From assembly GCA_049509675.1 (NCBI GenBank), contig JBEKZQ010000084.1, positions 1-16,223 on the forward strand: DNA of 16,223 bases. The letters run 5' to 3'. The notes under the pieces are model-generated. The model made no database searches, was not told the origin of the DNA, and saw only the letters and a program-made list of their open reading frames with translations. The DNA comes from JBEKZQ01 sp049509675 (GTDB taxonomy: Bacteria > Planctomycetota > Planctomycetia > Pirellulales > Thermoguttaceae). Every line of letters starts with the position of its first letter. The stretch's first letter is position 1. Positions 7,316 to 12,716 of the stretch are shown piece after piece. The position numbers and the translations under genes were made by a program.

Positions 7316-8320
7316 TCATACCTCTTTGGCGTTAATCCACGCCATGAGCCGGCGCAGGCCGCGGCCGATCTGCTCCACCAGGTGGTTCCGCTCGCGGCGG
7401 CGCATGGCCTTAAAGGCCGGGGCATTGGCTTTGTTCTCCAGGATCCACTCGCGGGCGAAGCGGCCGTCCTGGATCTCGTCCAGGATGCGCCTCATTTCGG
7501 CCTTGGTCTGGGGCGTGATGATCCTGGGCCCGCGGGTGTAATCGCCGTACTCGGCCGTGTTGGAGATGCTGTAGCGCATGTAGTTCAGTCCGCCCTGATA
7601 GATCAAGTCGACGATCAGCTTCGTTTCGTGGACGCACTCGAAGTAGGCCATTTCGGGCTGATAGCCGGCCTCGACGAGGGTCTCGAAGCCGGCCTTGATC
7701 AGGGCGCTGATGCCGCCGCAGAGCACGGCTTGCTCGCCGAACAGGTCGGTCTCGGTCTCTTCGGCGAAGGTGGTTTCGATGACGCCCGCCCGCGTTCCGC
7801 CGATGCCTTTGGCATAGGCCATGCCGAGGGCGAAGGCCTCTTTGCCGGCCCCTTCGCCCAGGGCGATGAGGCAGGGCACGCCGGCCCCGCGCACGAACTC
7901 GGCCCGCAACAAGTGGCCCGGGCCCTTGGGGGCCACCAACACCGTCGAGACGCCCTTGGGCACCTCGAATTGCCCGTAATGCACGTTGAACCCGTGCGAA
8001 CAGACCACCATGTCGCCGGGCCTCAGATTGTCGCGCACCTGGGCCCGGAAAATGTCGGCCTGCAACTCGTCGGGCAGGAGCATGGTGACGATGTCGGCTT
8101 GCCGTGTGGCCTGGTCGGCCGGCAACGGCTGGAAACCGTCCTTCACCGCCAACTCGTAGTTGGGCGTGCCGGCCAGTTCGGACACGATCACTTTGCAGCC
8201 GCTGTCGCGGAGGTTCTGGGCATGCGCGTGCCCTTGCGAGCCGTAGCCCAGGATGGCAATCGTCTTGTCCTTCAGCAGAGACAGGTCGGCGTCTTTGTCG
8301 TAATAGATCTTGGCAGGCAT
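7316..8320 (-). CDS. ilvC: ketol-acid reductoisomerase, class I
   Basis: The 334-aa product is the usual class I length. It converts acetolactate or acetohydroxybutyrate to the dihydroxy acids of valine, leucine and isoleucine synthesis, with Mg2+ and a nicotinamide cofactor. The Rossmann domain shows GYGSQGHAHAQNLRDSG (residues 25-41). Catalytic residues seen are H109 in CSHGFNVHYGQ, K132 in APKGPGH, the metal ligands D192 and E196 in ETDLFGEQAVLCGG, and E228 and E232 in ECVHETKLI. The conserved NYMRYSISNTAEYGD follows. ATG 8320 has AGGAGC 8 nt upstream. The frame stays open further upstream without family sequence, so this start is preferred. It lies 137 nt downstream of ilvN. The beta2-alphaB loop (VIVSELAGTPNY) lacks the Arg typical of NADPH enzymes. 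Confidence 0.97.
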   Translation of the reverse strand: MPAKIYYDKDADLSLLKDKTIAILGYGSQGHAHAQNLRDSGCKVIVSELAGTPNYELAVKDGFQPLPADQATRQADIVTMLLPDELQADIFRAQVRDNLRPGDMVVCSHGFNVHYGQFEVPKGVSTVLVAPKGPGHLLRAEFVRGAGVPCLIALGEGAGKEAFALGMAYAKGIGGTRAGVIETTFAEETETDLFGEQAVLCGGISALIKAGFETLVEAGYQPEMAYFECVHETKLIVDLIYQGGLNYMRYSISNTAEYGDYTRGPRIITPQTKAEMRRILDEIQDGRFAREWILENKANAPAFKAMRRRERNHLVEQIGRGLRRLMAWINAKEV

Positions 8321-8380
8321 GAGGTGCTCCTGGAATTTGTTGCTGTTAATGATCCTTGAAAAGCTTGCAGCCATCATCCT

Positions 8381-8420
8381 CCCCTCTCCCCTTGTGGGAG
8401 AGGGGTTGGGGGTGAGGGGT
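8381..8420 (-). repeat. CCCTCACCC / CTCTCCC hairpin element, copy 2 (inverted)
   Basis: A perfect 10-bp stem, CCCCTCTCCC (8381-8390) with GGGAGAGGGG (8396-8405), encloses a 5-nt loop. It is followed by TTGGGGGTGAGGGG and a run of five T. It is the inverted counterpart of 7179-7215 and lies in the 137-nt ilvN-ilvC spacer. On the plus strand the T-run makes it terminator-like, but no plus gene ends there. On the minus strand it could affect ilvN-to-ilvC read-through. Confidence 0.7.
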
Positions 8421-8457
8421 TTTTCGCCAGTACGGTGTTCTCGCCGACCTTTCGCGG

Positions 8458-8946
8458 CTACGGCTTGCCAGGCTGCCCGCGGATCAGGGCGATGCGTCCG
8501 GTACGGGCCAGCTCCACGATGCCGAAGGGCCGCATCATCTCGATGAAGGCCTCGATCTTGCCTTCCTGACCGGAGATCTCGATGATCAGCATTTCCGGCG
8601 CCACGTCCACGATCCGCCCGCGAAAGATATCGACCAATTGCGCGATCTCGCCGCGGCGCGGGGCGGGCGCGGCCACCTTGATCAACATCAGATCGCGCTC
8701 CACGTGCTCGGCGGAACTGACGTTGTCGACCCGCACCACGGTCACGATCTTCTCCAACTGCTTGCACACCTGCTCCAGGACGCTGTCGTCGCCCACGACC
8801 ACGAAGGTCATGCGGGAAAGGTGCGGGTTGTCCGTCTCTCCCACGGCCAGGCTGTCGATGTTGTAGCCGCGCGACGCCAACATGCCGGAAATGTGCGATA
8901 GCACACCGGGCACGTTTTGCACCAGGGCGGAAAGCACGTGACGCAT
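8458..8946 (-). CDS. ilvN: acetolactate synthase small (regulatory) subunit
   Basis: The 162-aa product is the normal length for the IlvN/IlvH type. The N-terminal ACT domain begins MRHVLSALVQNVPGVLSHISGM and continues RGYNIDSLAVGETD. N11, G14 and N29 match the E. coli IlvH positions known to matter for valine feedback inhibition. The second ACT-like domain includes ERDLMLIKV and DVAPEMLIIEISGQEGKIEAFIEMMRPFGIVELARTGRIAL. It binds the catalytic subunit IlvB, stimulating it and conferring valine sensitivity. ATG 8946 has GGAG about 9 nt upstream. The frame stays open upstream but has no other family-like start. No ilvB is adjacent, so the catalytic subunit must be encoded elsewhere. Confidence 0.96.
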   Translation of the reverse strand: MRHVLSALVQNVPGVLSHISGMLASRGYNIDSLAVGETDNPHLSRMTFVVVGDDSVLEQVCKQLEKIVTVVRVDNVSSAEHVERDLMLIKVAAPAPRRGEIAQLVDIFRGRIVDVAPEMLIIEISGQEGKIEAFIEMMRPFGIVELARTGRIALIRGQPGKP

Positions 8947-8972
8947 CCGTAGGCTCCAAGTGTAAAACACCG

Positions 8973-9001
8973 ATTTTACCCCCCCCAACCGATGCCGGCA
9001 A
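8973..9001 (-). promoter_or_regulatory. candidate sigma70-type promoter for ilvN-ilvC
   Basis: On the minus strand, TTGCCG (9001-8996) and TAAAAT (8978-8973) are separated by 17 nt. They match consensus at 4/6 and 5/6 and lie 27 nt before the ilvN ATG. The -10 overlaps a small dyad GTAAAA-N6-TTTTAC (8962-8979), which could be an operator or just a hairpin. No long leader-peptide attenuator is visible. Confidence 0.42.
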
Positions 9002-9052
9002 GGGGCGCGCCTTGTCGATGTAGGAGTCTCCCGGGACACAGGTCCATTCCGT

Positions 9053-9119
9053 ACACTAGCCCGAAGCGCCAGCGAGGGATTTTCGGCGATTCTCCCTTGC
9101 TGGCGCGTCGGGCTAGTGT
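9053..9119. repeat. 67-nt imperfect palindrome (TAGCCCGAAGCGCCAGCG-type repeat)
   Basis: Two 27-nt arms (9053-9079 and 9093-9119) are complementary at 25 of 27 positions around a 13-nt loop. The arm begins ACACTAGCCCGAAGCGCC. This is a dispersed intergenic palindrome that I associate with Pirellulales-like planctomycetes. It lies in the divergent ilvN/EamA intergenic region, upstream of both likely promoters. Confidence 0.85.
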
Positions 9120-9155
9120 CGCGCATCGCGACTTTGCAGTTCTCTCGCCCACAGA

Positions 9156-9185
9156 TTGCGGCCGCGGCGGGGCAGGCCATATAAT
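9156..9185 (+). promoter_or_regulatory. candidate promoter for the EamA gene, possibly leaderless
   Basis: TTGCGG (9156-9161) and a perfect TATAAT (9180-9185) are separated by 18 nt. The expected transcription start, about 7 nt after the -10, falls at or next to GTG 9193, the chosen start codon. No Shine-Dalgarno is present before that codon. Confidence 0.5.
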
Positions 9186-9192
9186 AGGCGCC

Positions 9193-10176
9193 GTGAGTTC
9201 CTCCGTCCCCCCATCCGGCAGCGGACCGTTCGGGCTCGATCCGGCGGTTGCCGGCGCGGGCTTCTGCGTGCTGGCTGCGCTGGGCTACACCGCGGCCAAC
9301 ATCTGCTTGCGGCAACTGGCCGCGCTGGGCTGCGATCCGATGTGGGCCGTCTGCAACAAGGAAATGGTCGCGGTGTGGGTCGCCGGGCCGTGGCTGCTGG
9401 TGCAGTTGCTCCGCGGCACCATTCGCCGGCCGCCGCCGCGCACGCTGGGCATGCTGGTCCTGGTGGGCCTGGCCGTGCAATTGGGCGGCAACGTGGGCGT
9501 GCAATGGGCCTTGGGCGTGATCGGACTGGCCCTGGTCATCCCCGTCAACGTCGGCACCATGCTCGTCTCCAGCGCACTGCTGGGCCGGCTCTTGCTGGGC
9601 GAACGCCTGTCGCTGCGCTCGGTCGCCGCCATGGGGCTGCTGGTGGTCGCCGTCGGCCTGTTGGGCCAGGGGGCGGGGGCGTCCGCGCCCGTGGCCCAGT
9701 CCGCCGTCACGGCCCATTGGGGCATCGTGTGCGTGGCCCTGGCCTGCATCGCCGGGGTCATCTACGCCCTGTTCAGCATCGCCATTCGCCACTGCGTGAC
9801 CGGCGGCACGCACATGACCATTGTCGTCCTTGTCGTCACGGCCACGGGCGGTTTGACCCTCGGGCCGCTCAGTCTGGCCCGACTGGGCGTTGGGCCATTG
9901 CTGGGCACGCCCTGGCTGCACCTTGCCTGGATGCTGGCCGCCGGGGTCTGCAACCTGGCCGGCTTCCTGGCCATTGCCCGGGCCCTGCAACTGACCACGG
10001 TAGTACATGCCAACATGATGAACAGTTCGCAAGTGGCCCTGGCCGCCGTGGCGGGAATCGTGCTGTTCGGCGAACGGGCCAACGTGTGGCTCGTCTCGGG
10101 CGTGCTGCTGACGATCGTCGGCATTCTCATGATCGGTCGCCCCACGAGCCAGGAGGTGGTGGTCGAAGGGGTGTAG
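9193..10176 (+). CDS. EamA/DMT-superfamily transporter
   Basis: The product is 327 aa from GTG 9193. It is very hydrophobic, with about ten membrane helices arranged as two five-helix EamA halves. Examples are AGAGFCVLAALGYTAANI, LVLVGLAVQLGGNVGVQ, VAAMGLLVVAVGLL, GIVCVALACIAGVIYALFSI and VSGVLLTIVGILMIG. The end-of-half signature is present twice: PVNVGTMLVSSALLGRLLLGERLS in the first half, and MMNSSQVALAAVAGIVLFGERANVW in the second. DMT transporters of this kind export or exchange metabolites such as amino acids; the substrate cannot be told here. Upstream in-frame codons run through a palindromic repeat and are not family-like, and TM1 starts soon after 9193, so GTG 9193 is preferred. It is divergent from ilvN-ilvC, which would fit an amino-acid exporter but does not show it. 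Confidence 0.9.
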   Translation: MSSSVPPSGSGPFGLDPAVAGAGFCVLAALGYTAANICLRQLAALGCDPMWAVCNKEMVAVWVAGPWLLVQLLRGTIRRPPPRTLGMLVLVGLAVQLGGNVGVQWALGVIGLALVIPVNVGTMLVSSALLGRLLLGERLSLRSVAAMGLLVVAVGLLGQGAGASAPVAQSAVTAHWGIVCVALACIAGVIYALFSIAIRHCVTGGTHMTIVVLVVTATGGLTLGPLSLARLGVGPLLGTPWLHLAWMLAAGVCNLAGFLAIARALQLTTVVHANMMNSSQVALAAVAGIVLFGERANVWLVSGVLLTIVGILMIGRPTSQEVVVEGV

Positions 10177-10196
10177 GGGAGCGTGGATTGTAACCA

Positions 10197-10433
10197 CAGA
10201 CCCGAAGCCTTTCCGGCTTCGGTCGAGATATCGATGAAAATGTGGCGAGGCTCTCTTCCCACCAGCGTCGTCTGCTTTGTGATCATCGCGACGATGATCG
10301 TGCTCAATCGGCGATTGTCCGCGTCGCATTGAATCACTACCGCCGGCCGAAGCTTCGAACCGCTTCCCTCGCCGAACGGGAAATCGACCATCACTACATC
10401 ACCGCGATCGGCTTGCACGACCGTCTTTCCCAT
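10197..10433 (-). pseudogene. MazF/PemK-family toxin, 3' truncated
   Basis: The first 79 residues are clear PemK/MazF: ADRGDVVMVDFPFGEGSGSKLRPAVVIQ, then STIIVAMIT and HIFIDISTEAGKASGL. These endoribonucleases use an Arg in the KxRPAVV turn and a Thr/Ser after the third strand, and both regions are present (R29 and the T of AMIT). After SGL the family continues with about 35 residues (typically ...VKC..L.T.....) that form the last helix and strand. Here the frame instead runs on into sequence antisense to the EamA gene as low-complexity residues to about 9762. The toxin thus appears to have lost its 3' third at the junction with the EamA 3' end. ATG 10433 overlaps the antitoxin stop by one base (TAATG), a normal toxin-antitoxin arrangement. 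It is probably inactive. Confidence 0.72.
10202..10222. other. hairpin after the EamA stop, inside the toxin remnant
   Basis: CCGAAGCC (10202-10209) and GGCTTCGG (10215-10222) form a perfect 8-bp stem with a 5-nt loop, 25 nt after the EamA stop. No T-tract follows. It coincides with the last recognisable codons of the truncated toxin (EAGKASG), so it may be partly coding-derived, or it may act as a terminator-like element for the EamA transcript. Confidence 0.35.
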
Positions 10434-10669
10434 TATGACAACGGCTGCGTCGCATGTCCTTCAGGCATGGTCCAATCCTCGTCATCCAAGACCTCGGAAG
10501 TCAGTCTGGAAAGATCATCCGGGTCACAGGGGGAGTAGTCCGATCGTACGCGCAAGGGGTCGAGCAGGTCTTCGCGCACGACAACACACTCGACGCGGGA
10601 GTCTGGAATTACGTACTTGACGACGACGCCCTTCTCGACGGCCTCACGTTCTTCCGCATTTAGTTCCAT
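10433..10669 (-). CDS. antitoxin of the MazF/PemK-type pair
   Basis: This 78-aa acidic protein (MELNAEEREAVEKGVVVKYVIPDSRVECVVVREDLL, then DPDDLSRLTSEVLDDEDWTMPE) lies directly before the toxin remnant, and its TAA overlaps the toxin ATG by one base. The VKYVIPDSRVECVVVREDLLD core followed by an acidic, flexible tail is typical of small antitoxins, where the tail wraps the toxin. I cannot assign a named family. A strong Shine-Dalgarno GGAGGTG lies 4 nt before ATG 10669. The gene looks intact although its partner toxin is cut. It could persist as a relic, or still neutralise a related toxin elsewhere. Confidence 0.7.
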   Translation of the reverse strand: MELNAEEREAVEKGVVVKYVIPDSRVECVVVREDLLDPLRVRSDYSPCDPDDLSRLTSEVLDDEDWTMPEGHATQPLS

Positions 10670-10687
10670 CTCGCACCTCCGCAGGTG

Positions 10688-10716
10688 ATCTTACCCCCTA
10701 GTGACCTCGGTAGCAA
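10688..10716 (-). promoter_or_regulatory. candidate promoter for the toxin-antitoxin unit
   Basis: On the minus strand, TTGCTA (10716-10711) and TAAGAT (10693-10688) are 17 nt apart, each matching consensus at 4/6. The expected start would give a very short leader beginning at the Shine-Dalgarno of the antitoxin gene. This is a weak prediction. Confidence 0.3.
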
Positions 10717-10916
10717 GCGGATTTTGCTTCTCGGCCCATCGCAGTCCTTCAATGTCCGGACCAGATGTTTTGCCTCGCCTCGGCCCCAGTCCGTCAATCG
10801 GATCAACCGCCGCTTCAGGTCGTGCGGATGATAGCTTCCGAATCCTGCCCAGGCCGCACCCTTGTCCCAGCCGGTAATGCAAATGCTCACCAACGTCGGT
10901 TCCGGCGATTGTCAAA

Positions 10917-11294
10917 TCACTTGCGCCGCAACTGCTTCAACCTCACCGCCGGCAGCCGCTTTAGCCGTTGATTCACCGGATCGACCTCTATTCCAGCCGA
11001 TTCCAGGGCTGTAACGCCCAGAATTGGTTCACAATCTTCCTCGCCGAAGATGACTGTTGCACCGACGATATCGCCCATGAACTCGATCTGGGCAACACCT
11101 ACTTTTAGCGCCAACTCCGAGCCATCAGCCAACTCGTAGGTGCGCTGTCCGCGCGGCACGATGCCAACTTCTCGGAGCCGGCTTGCGGGAACATAACAAT
11201 CGGTCGCGCCGGTATCGACCAAGAACAAGGCTTCCCAGCGGCGATCAGGGTCTGCCGGATTAGACACCGCCGCGGTAACGTGCGTGACGCCCAT
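10917..11294 (-). CDS. retropepsin-like (clan AA) aspartic protease
   Basis: The product is 125 aa from ATG 11294, which has a GGGAG 7 nt upstream. Eighteen further in-frame codons lie upstream but are not family-like. The sequence has the single-domain retropepsin pattern: MGVTHVTAAVSNP at the N-terminus, the catalytic LFLVDTGATDCYVP (D-T-G), a flap-like ELADGSELALKVGVAQIEF, and the second hydrophobic-glycine signature CEPILGVTALESAGIEVDP. Such proteins act as homodimers with one D-T-G per subunit. I recall the family as common in cyanobacteria and planctomycetes, with unknown substrates. It lies 114 nt after the small antitoxin-like gene on the same strand, suggesting co-transcription. It has no signal peptide, so it is probably cytoplasmic. 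Confidence 0.87.
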   Translation of the reverse strand: MGVTHVTAAVSNPADPDRRWEALFLVDTGATDCYVPASRLREVGIVPRGQRTYELADGSELALKVGVAQIEFMGDIVGATVIFGEEDCEPILGVTALESAGIEVDPVNQRLKRLPAVRLKQLRRK

Positions 11295-11408
11295 GAACAA
11301 ACTCCCTCTTGCCCAAAGCTTGCATAGCCAAAAAACCCGCAGCCGCATTTCGCGAACCGGGGGTTAATGTCGCATCAAAAAGTGGAGCGAACTCAAACAG
11401 CCTGCGGC

Positions 11409-11624
11409 TCACGATCGCGCCTCGCTGATGAGCTCCGCAGCGGTAATGGGTTGACACTGGCCCGCGGCGAACTCGCGGTGGGCCTGGGCCACTGTCGCTG
11501 CGACACGCTCCCGCCCTCGCGCGGCGAGACGACGGCTCAAGACAGCCACCAATTCCGCCTGCGCATCGGGATCGAGTTGTTCGGCGGCATCCAAGACTTC
11601 GGCAAACGGATTCTGATGACTCAT
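11409..11624 (-). CDS. small antitoxin-like protein (71 aa)
   Basis: ATG 11624 (MSHQNPFAEVLDAAEQLDPDAQAELVAVL) has a strong Shine-Dalgarno GGGAGG 5 nt upstream. The layout is helical: FAEVLDAAEQLDPDAQAELVAVLSRRLAARGRERVAATVAQAHREFAAG, then a short tail PITAAELISEARS. This resembles short addiction-module or antitoxin-like proteins often found before a toxin or other effector gene. The expected ParE/RelE-type toxin is not present: the next 114 nt have no good frame, and the next gene is the clan AA protease. It is either an orphan antitoxin or a true partner of the protease. The function is not proven. Confidence 0.68.
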   Translation of the reverse strand: MSHQNPFAEVLDAAEQLDPDAQAELVAVLSRRLAARGRERVAATVAQAHREFAAGQCQPITAAELISEARS

Positions 11625-11644
11625 GGCAACCTCCCTCAAGAGAT

Positions 11645-11653
11645 ATTATAGCA
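11645..11653 (-). promoter_or_regulatory. extended -10 promoter for the antitoxin-like/protease pair
   Basis: On the minus strand TGCTATAAT (11653-11645) is a perfect extended -10 (TGnTATAAT). No good -35 is seen, which extended -10 promoters do not need. The expected start near 11638 would leave a leader of about 14 nt containing the Shine-Dalgarno. Confidence 0.5.
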
Positions 11654-11703
11654 TCACCGGCAGGGGGCTTCTCACCATCGATTAATCTTGACTTGGTCCC
11701 CCT

Positions 11704-11741
11704 TGTCACCCATCAGCGAATCGAGGATCTATTGGGTGACA
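11704..11741. repeat. 8-bp inverted repeat at the DKNYY gene 3' end
   Basis: TGTCACCC (11704-11711) and GGGTGACA (11734-11741) are perfect inverted repeats spaced by 22 nt, directly abutting the stop codon of the DKNYY gene (11742-11744). It could be a weak terminator hairpin on the minus strand or an operator upstream of the antitoxin-like gene. Confidence 0.4.
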
Positions 11742-12539
11742 TCACGTTCCTTGGCGCGCCTTGGTGCCCTTCTTTATGCGGCGGGAAGCTTGGACTGCTT
11801 TGCGGCGATCTGCGTATTCGGCGGCGTCGATTATCCGACCACTGCAGTAATAATGCAATTTGTCTTTCGCCAATTCATAAAACAGACCGCCTGACTTCAG
11901 GAACTTGAAGGAATCGCAATCGGCCTCGCGAATCTCCCGATTGAGGTAATAGACACGGCTGTCATCTCGGCTGTAAAGTCCGCCCAACTTACGCCACTGC
12001 CGGACCTTTGCTTTCGGAATTGTCGCAGCTCCAAAGAAGACGAAATTGCGGTCGTGGCCGAAATAACCGTCGTTCAGGGAAACAAAAGACGCGGCATCGG
12101 CTTTCCGAACCCAGTTCGGTTTGCCGTCATAGTCGTAATAGAAAACCCGGTCCTGATCCTTCCCAAAGCCGTGCGGGACTCGGGTTTCAGGATCAAGATA
12201 GTGTTCACCGTCATCACAGACCACGAAGGACTTTGCATCGGCGTCTTTAATCCTTCCGCCCAAAGTCCAAACGGACTTGCCATCGGTGGCGAAGGTATAG
12301 TTTAAGGCGCGAAACTTGCTACCAACTCCGCCCGTCAATCTGCTAAAAGTGCAATAACAGTGCGTGCGGTCCTTTCCAAAGCTGCCGAGATAGAACCGAA
12401 ACGATTCGGCGTCAGCACCCCGCACAGGATAGTGTCGGTACATGATCTTACCGTCGGAAATCCAATACAGGGTGGTCTCGTCCTCTTCGTGAAAAACATG
12501 GCCGGGCGCGAATTCGCGCGTGTCTTTAGCAATCGACAT
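11742..12539 (-). CDS. DKNYY-repeat protein
   Basis: The product is 265 aa from ATG 12539, which has AAGGAG 5 nt upstream. An in-frame ATG at 12638 would translate repeat sequence (PSPSEGER) and is rejected. The protein is built of repeats in which a short DxxxVYY element is followed by a G/I/K turn and a DA.SF segment. Examples are FGKDQDRVFYYDYDGKPNWVRKADAASF, SRDDSRVYYLNREIREADCDSF, KDKLHYYCSGRIIDA, and FATDGKSVWTLGGRIKDADAKSF. This is the DKNYY family pattern, of unknown function and found in many bacteria. No signal peptide is visible from this start. The C-terminus is basic (RRKAVQASRRIKKGTKARQ). Codon use is less GC-rich than in the core genes, fitting an accessory gene. Confidence 0.82.
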   Translation of the reverse strand: MSIAKDTREFAPGHVFHEEDETTLYWISDGKIMYRHYPVRGADAESFRFYLGSFGKDRTHCYCTFSRLTGGVGSKFRALNYTFATDGKSVWTLGGRIKDADAKSFVVCDDGEHYLDPETRVPHGFGKDQDRVFYYDYDGKPNWVRKADAASFVSLNDGYFGHDRNFVFFGAATIPKAKVRQWRKLGGLYSRDDSRVYYLNREIREADCDSFKFLKSGGLFYELAKDKLHYYCSGRIIDAAEYADRRKAVQASRRIKKGTKARQGT

Positions 12540-12542
12540 ACG

Positions 12543-12572
12543 CTCTCCTTCCGAAGGCGATGGGGGTGAGAG
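12543..12572 (-). repeat. possible decayed copy of the CTCTCC / GGGGGTGAG element
   Basis: The plus strand shows CTCTCC, a short stem CCTTC-C-GAAGG, and GGGGGTGAGAG, in the same order as the element at 8381-8420. The match is imperfect. It supplies the Shine-Dalgarno region of the DKNYY gene. Confidence 0.35.
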
Positions 12573-12603
12573 CCGCCGGAGACCTCCCATTTTAGGCAAC
12601 AAG

Positions 12604-12630
12604 GGTTGCCCCCGCAAGGCGGGAGCAACC
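12604..12630. other. strong hairpin between tRNA-Met and the DKNYY gene
   Basis: GGTTGC-C-CCCGC (12604-12615) pairs with GCGGG-A-GCAACC (12619-12630), with one mismatch and a 3-nt loop. On the plus strand GTTTTC follows. On the minus strand it is the first structure downstream of the tRNA and could define its 3' processing or partial termination. It also looks like a dispersed repeat. Confidence 0.5.
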
Positions 12631-12642
12631 GTTTTCAAAAAG

Positions 12643-12716
12643 TGGCGGGGACAGGACTTGAACCTGCGCCATCGAGGTTATGAGCCCCGCGAGCCACCGG
12701 AGTGTTCCACCGCGCG
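12643..12716 (-). tRNA. tRNA-Met (CAU), initiator type, with mismatches
   Basis: 74 nt without encoded CCA. Read on the minus strand: acceptor CGCGCGG, D-arm GAAC...GCTC, anticodon stem-loop CGGGG CTCATAA CCTCG (anticodon CAU), 5-nt variable loop, T-arm GCAGG TTCAAGT CCTGT, acceptor CCCCGCC, discriminator A. Initiator marks are an unpaired 1:72 (C1 x C72), A11:U24, and a G-rich anticodon stem. Odd features are C5 x C68 in the acceptor, A12 x C23 in the D-stem and G29-U41, where initiators usually have a G-C pair. It may be a second, diverging copy or a pseudo-tRNA. A weak extended -10 (TGATACAAT, minus strand 12783-12775) lies about 60 nt upstream. Confidence 0.82.

Noticed and set aside
8458..10329. 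A 623-codon minus-strand frame ending in ilvN
   Set aside because: Only the last 162 codons are IlvN. The rest is antisense to the EamA gene and runs through the palindromic repeat.
10660..10893. A 77-codon minus-strand frame (TTG start) between the protease and antitoxin genes
   Set aside because: It overlaps the antitoxin start and its likely promoter, has a poor start, and I recognise nothing firm. A stretch LTDWGRGEAKHLV faintly recalls the L7/L12 C-terminal domain, too weak to call. It may be a gene remnant.
9161..12670. Possible attachment-site repeat of the tRNA 3' end (GGCGGGGACAGG at 12644 versus GGCGGGGCAGG near 9167)
   Set aside because: Too short, imperfect and GC-rich, and there is no integrase between them.
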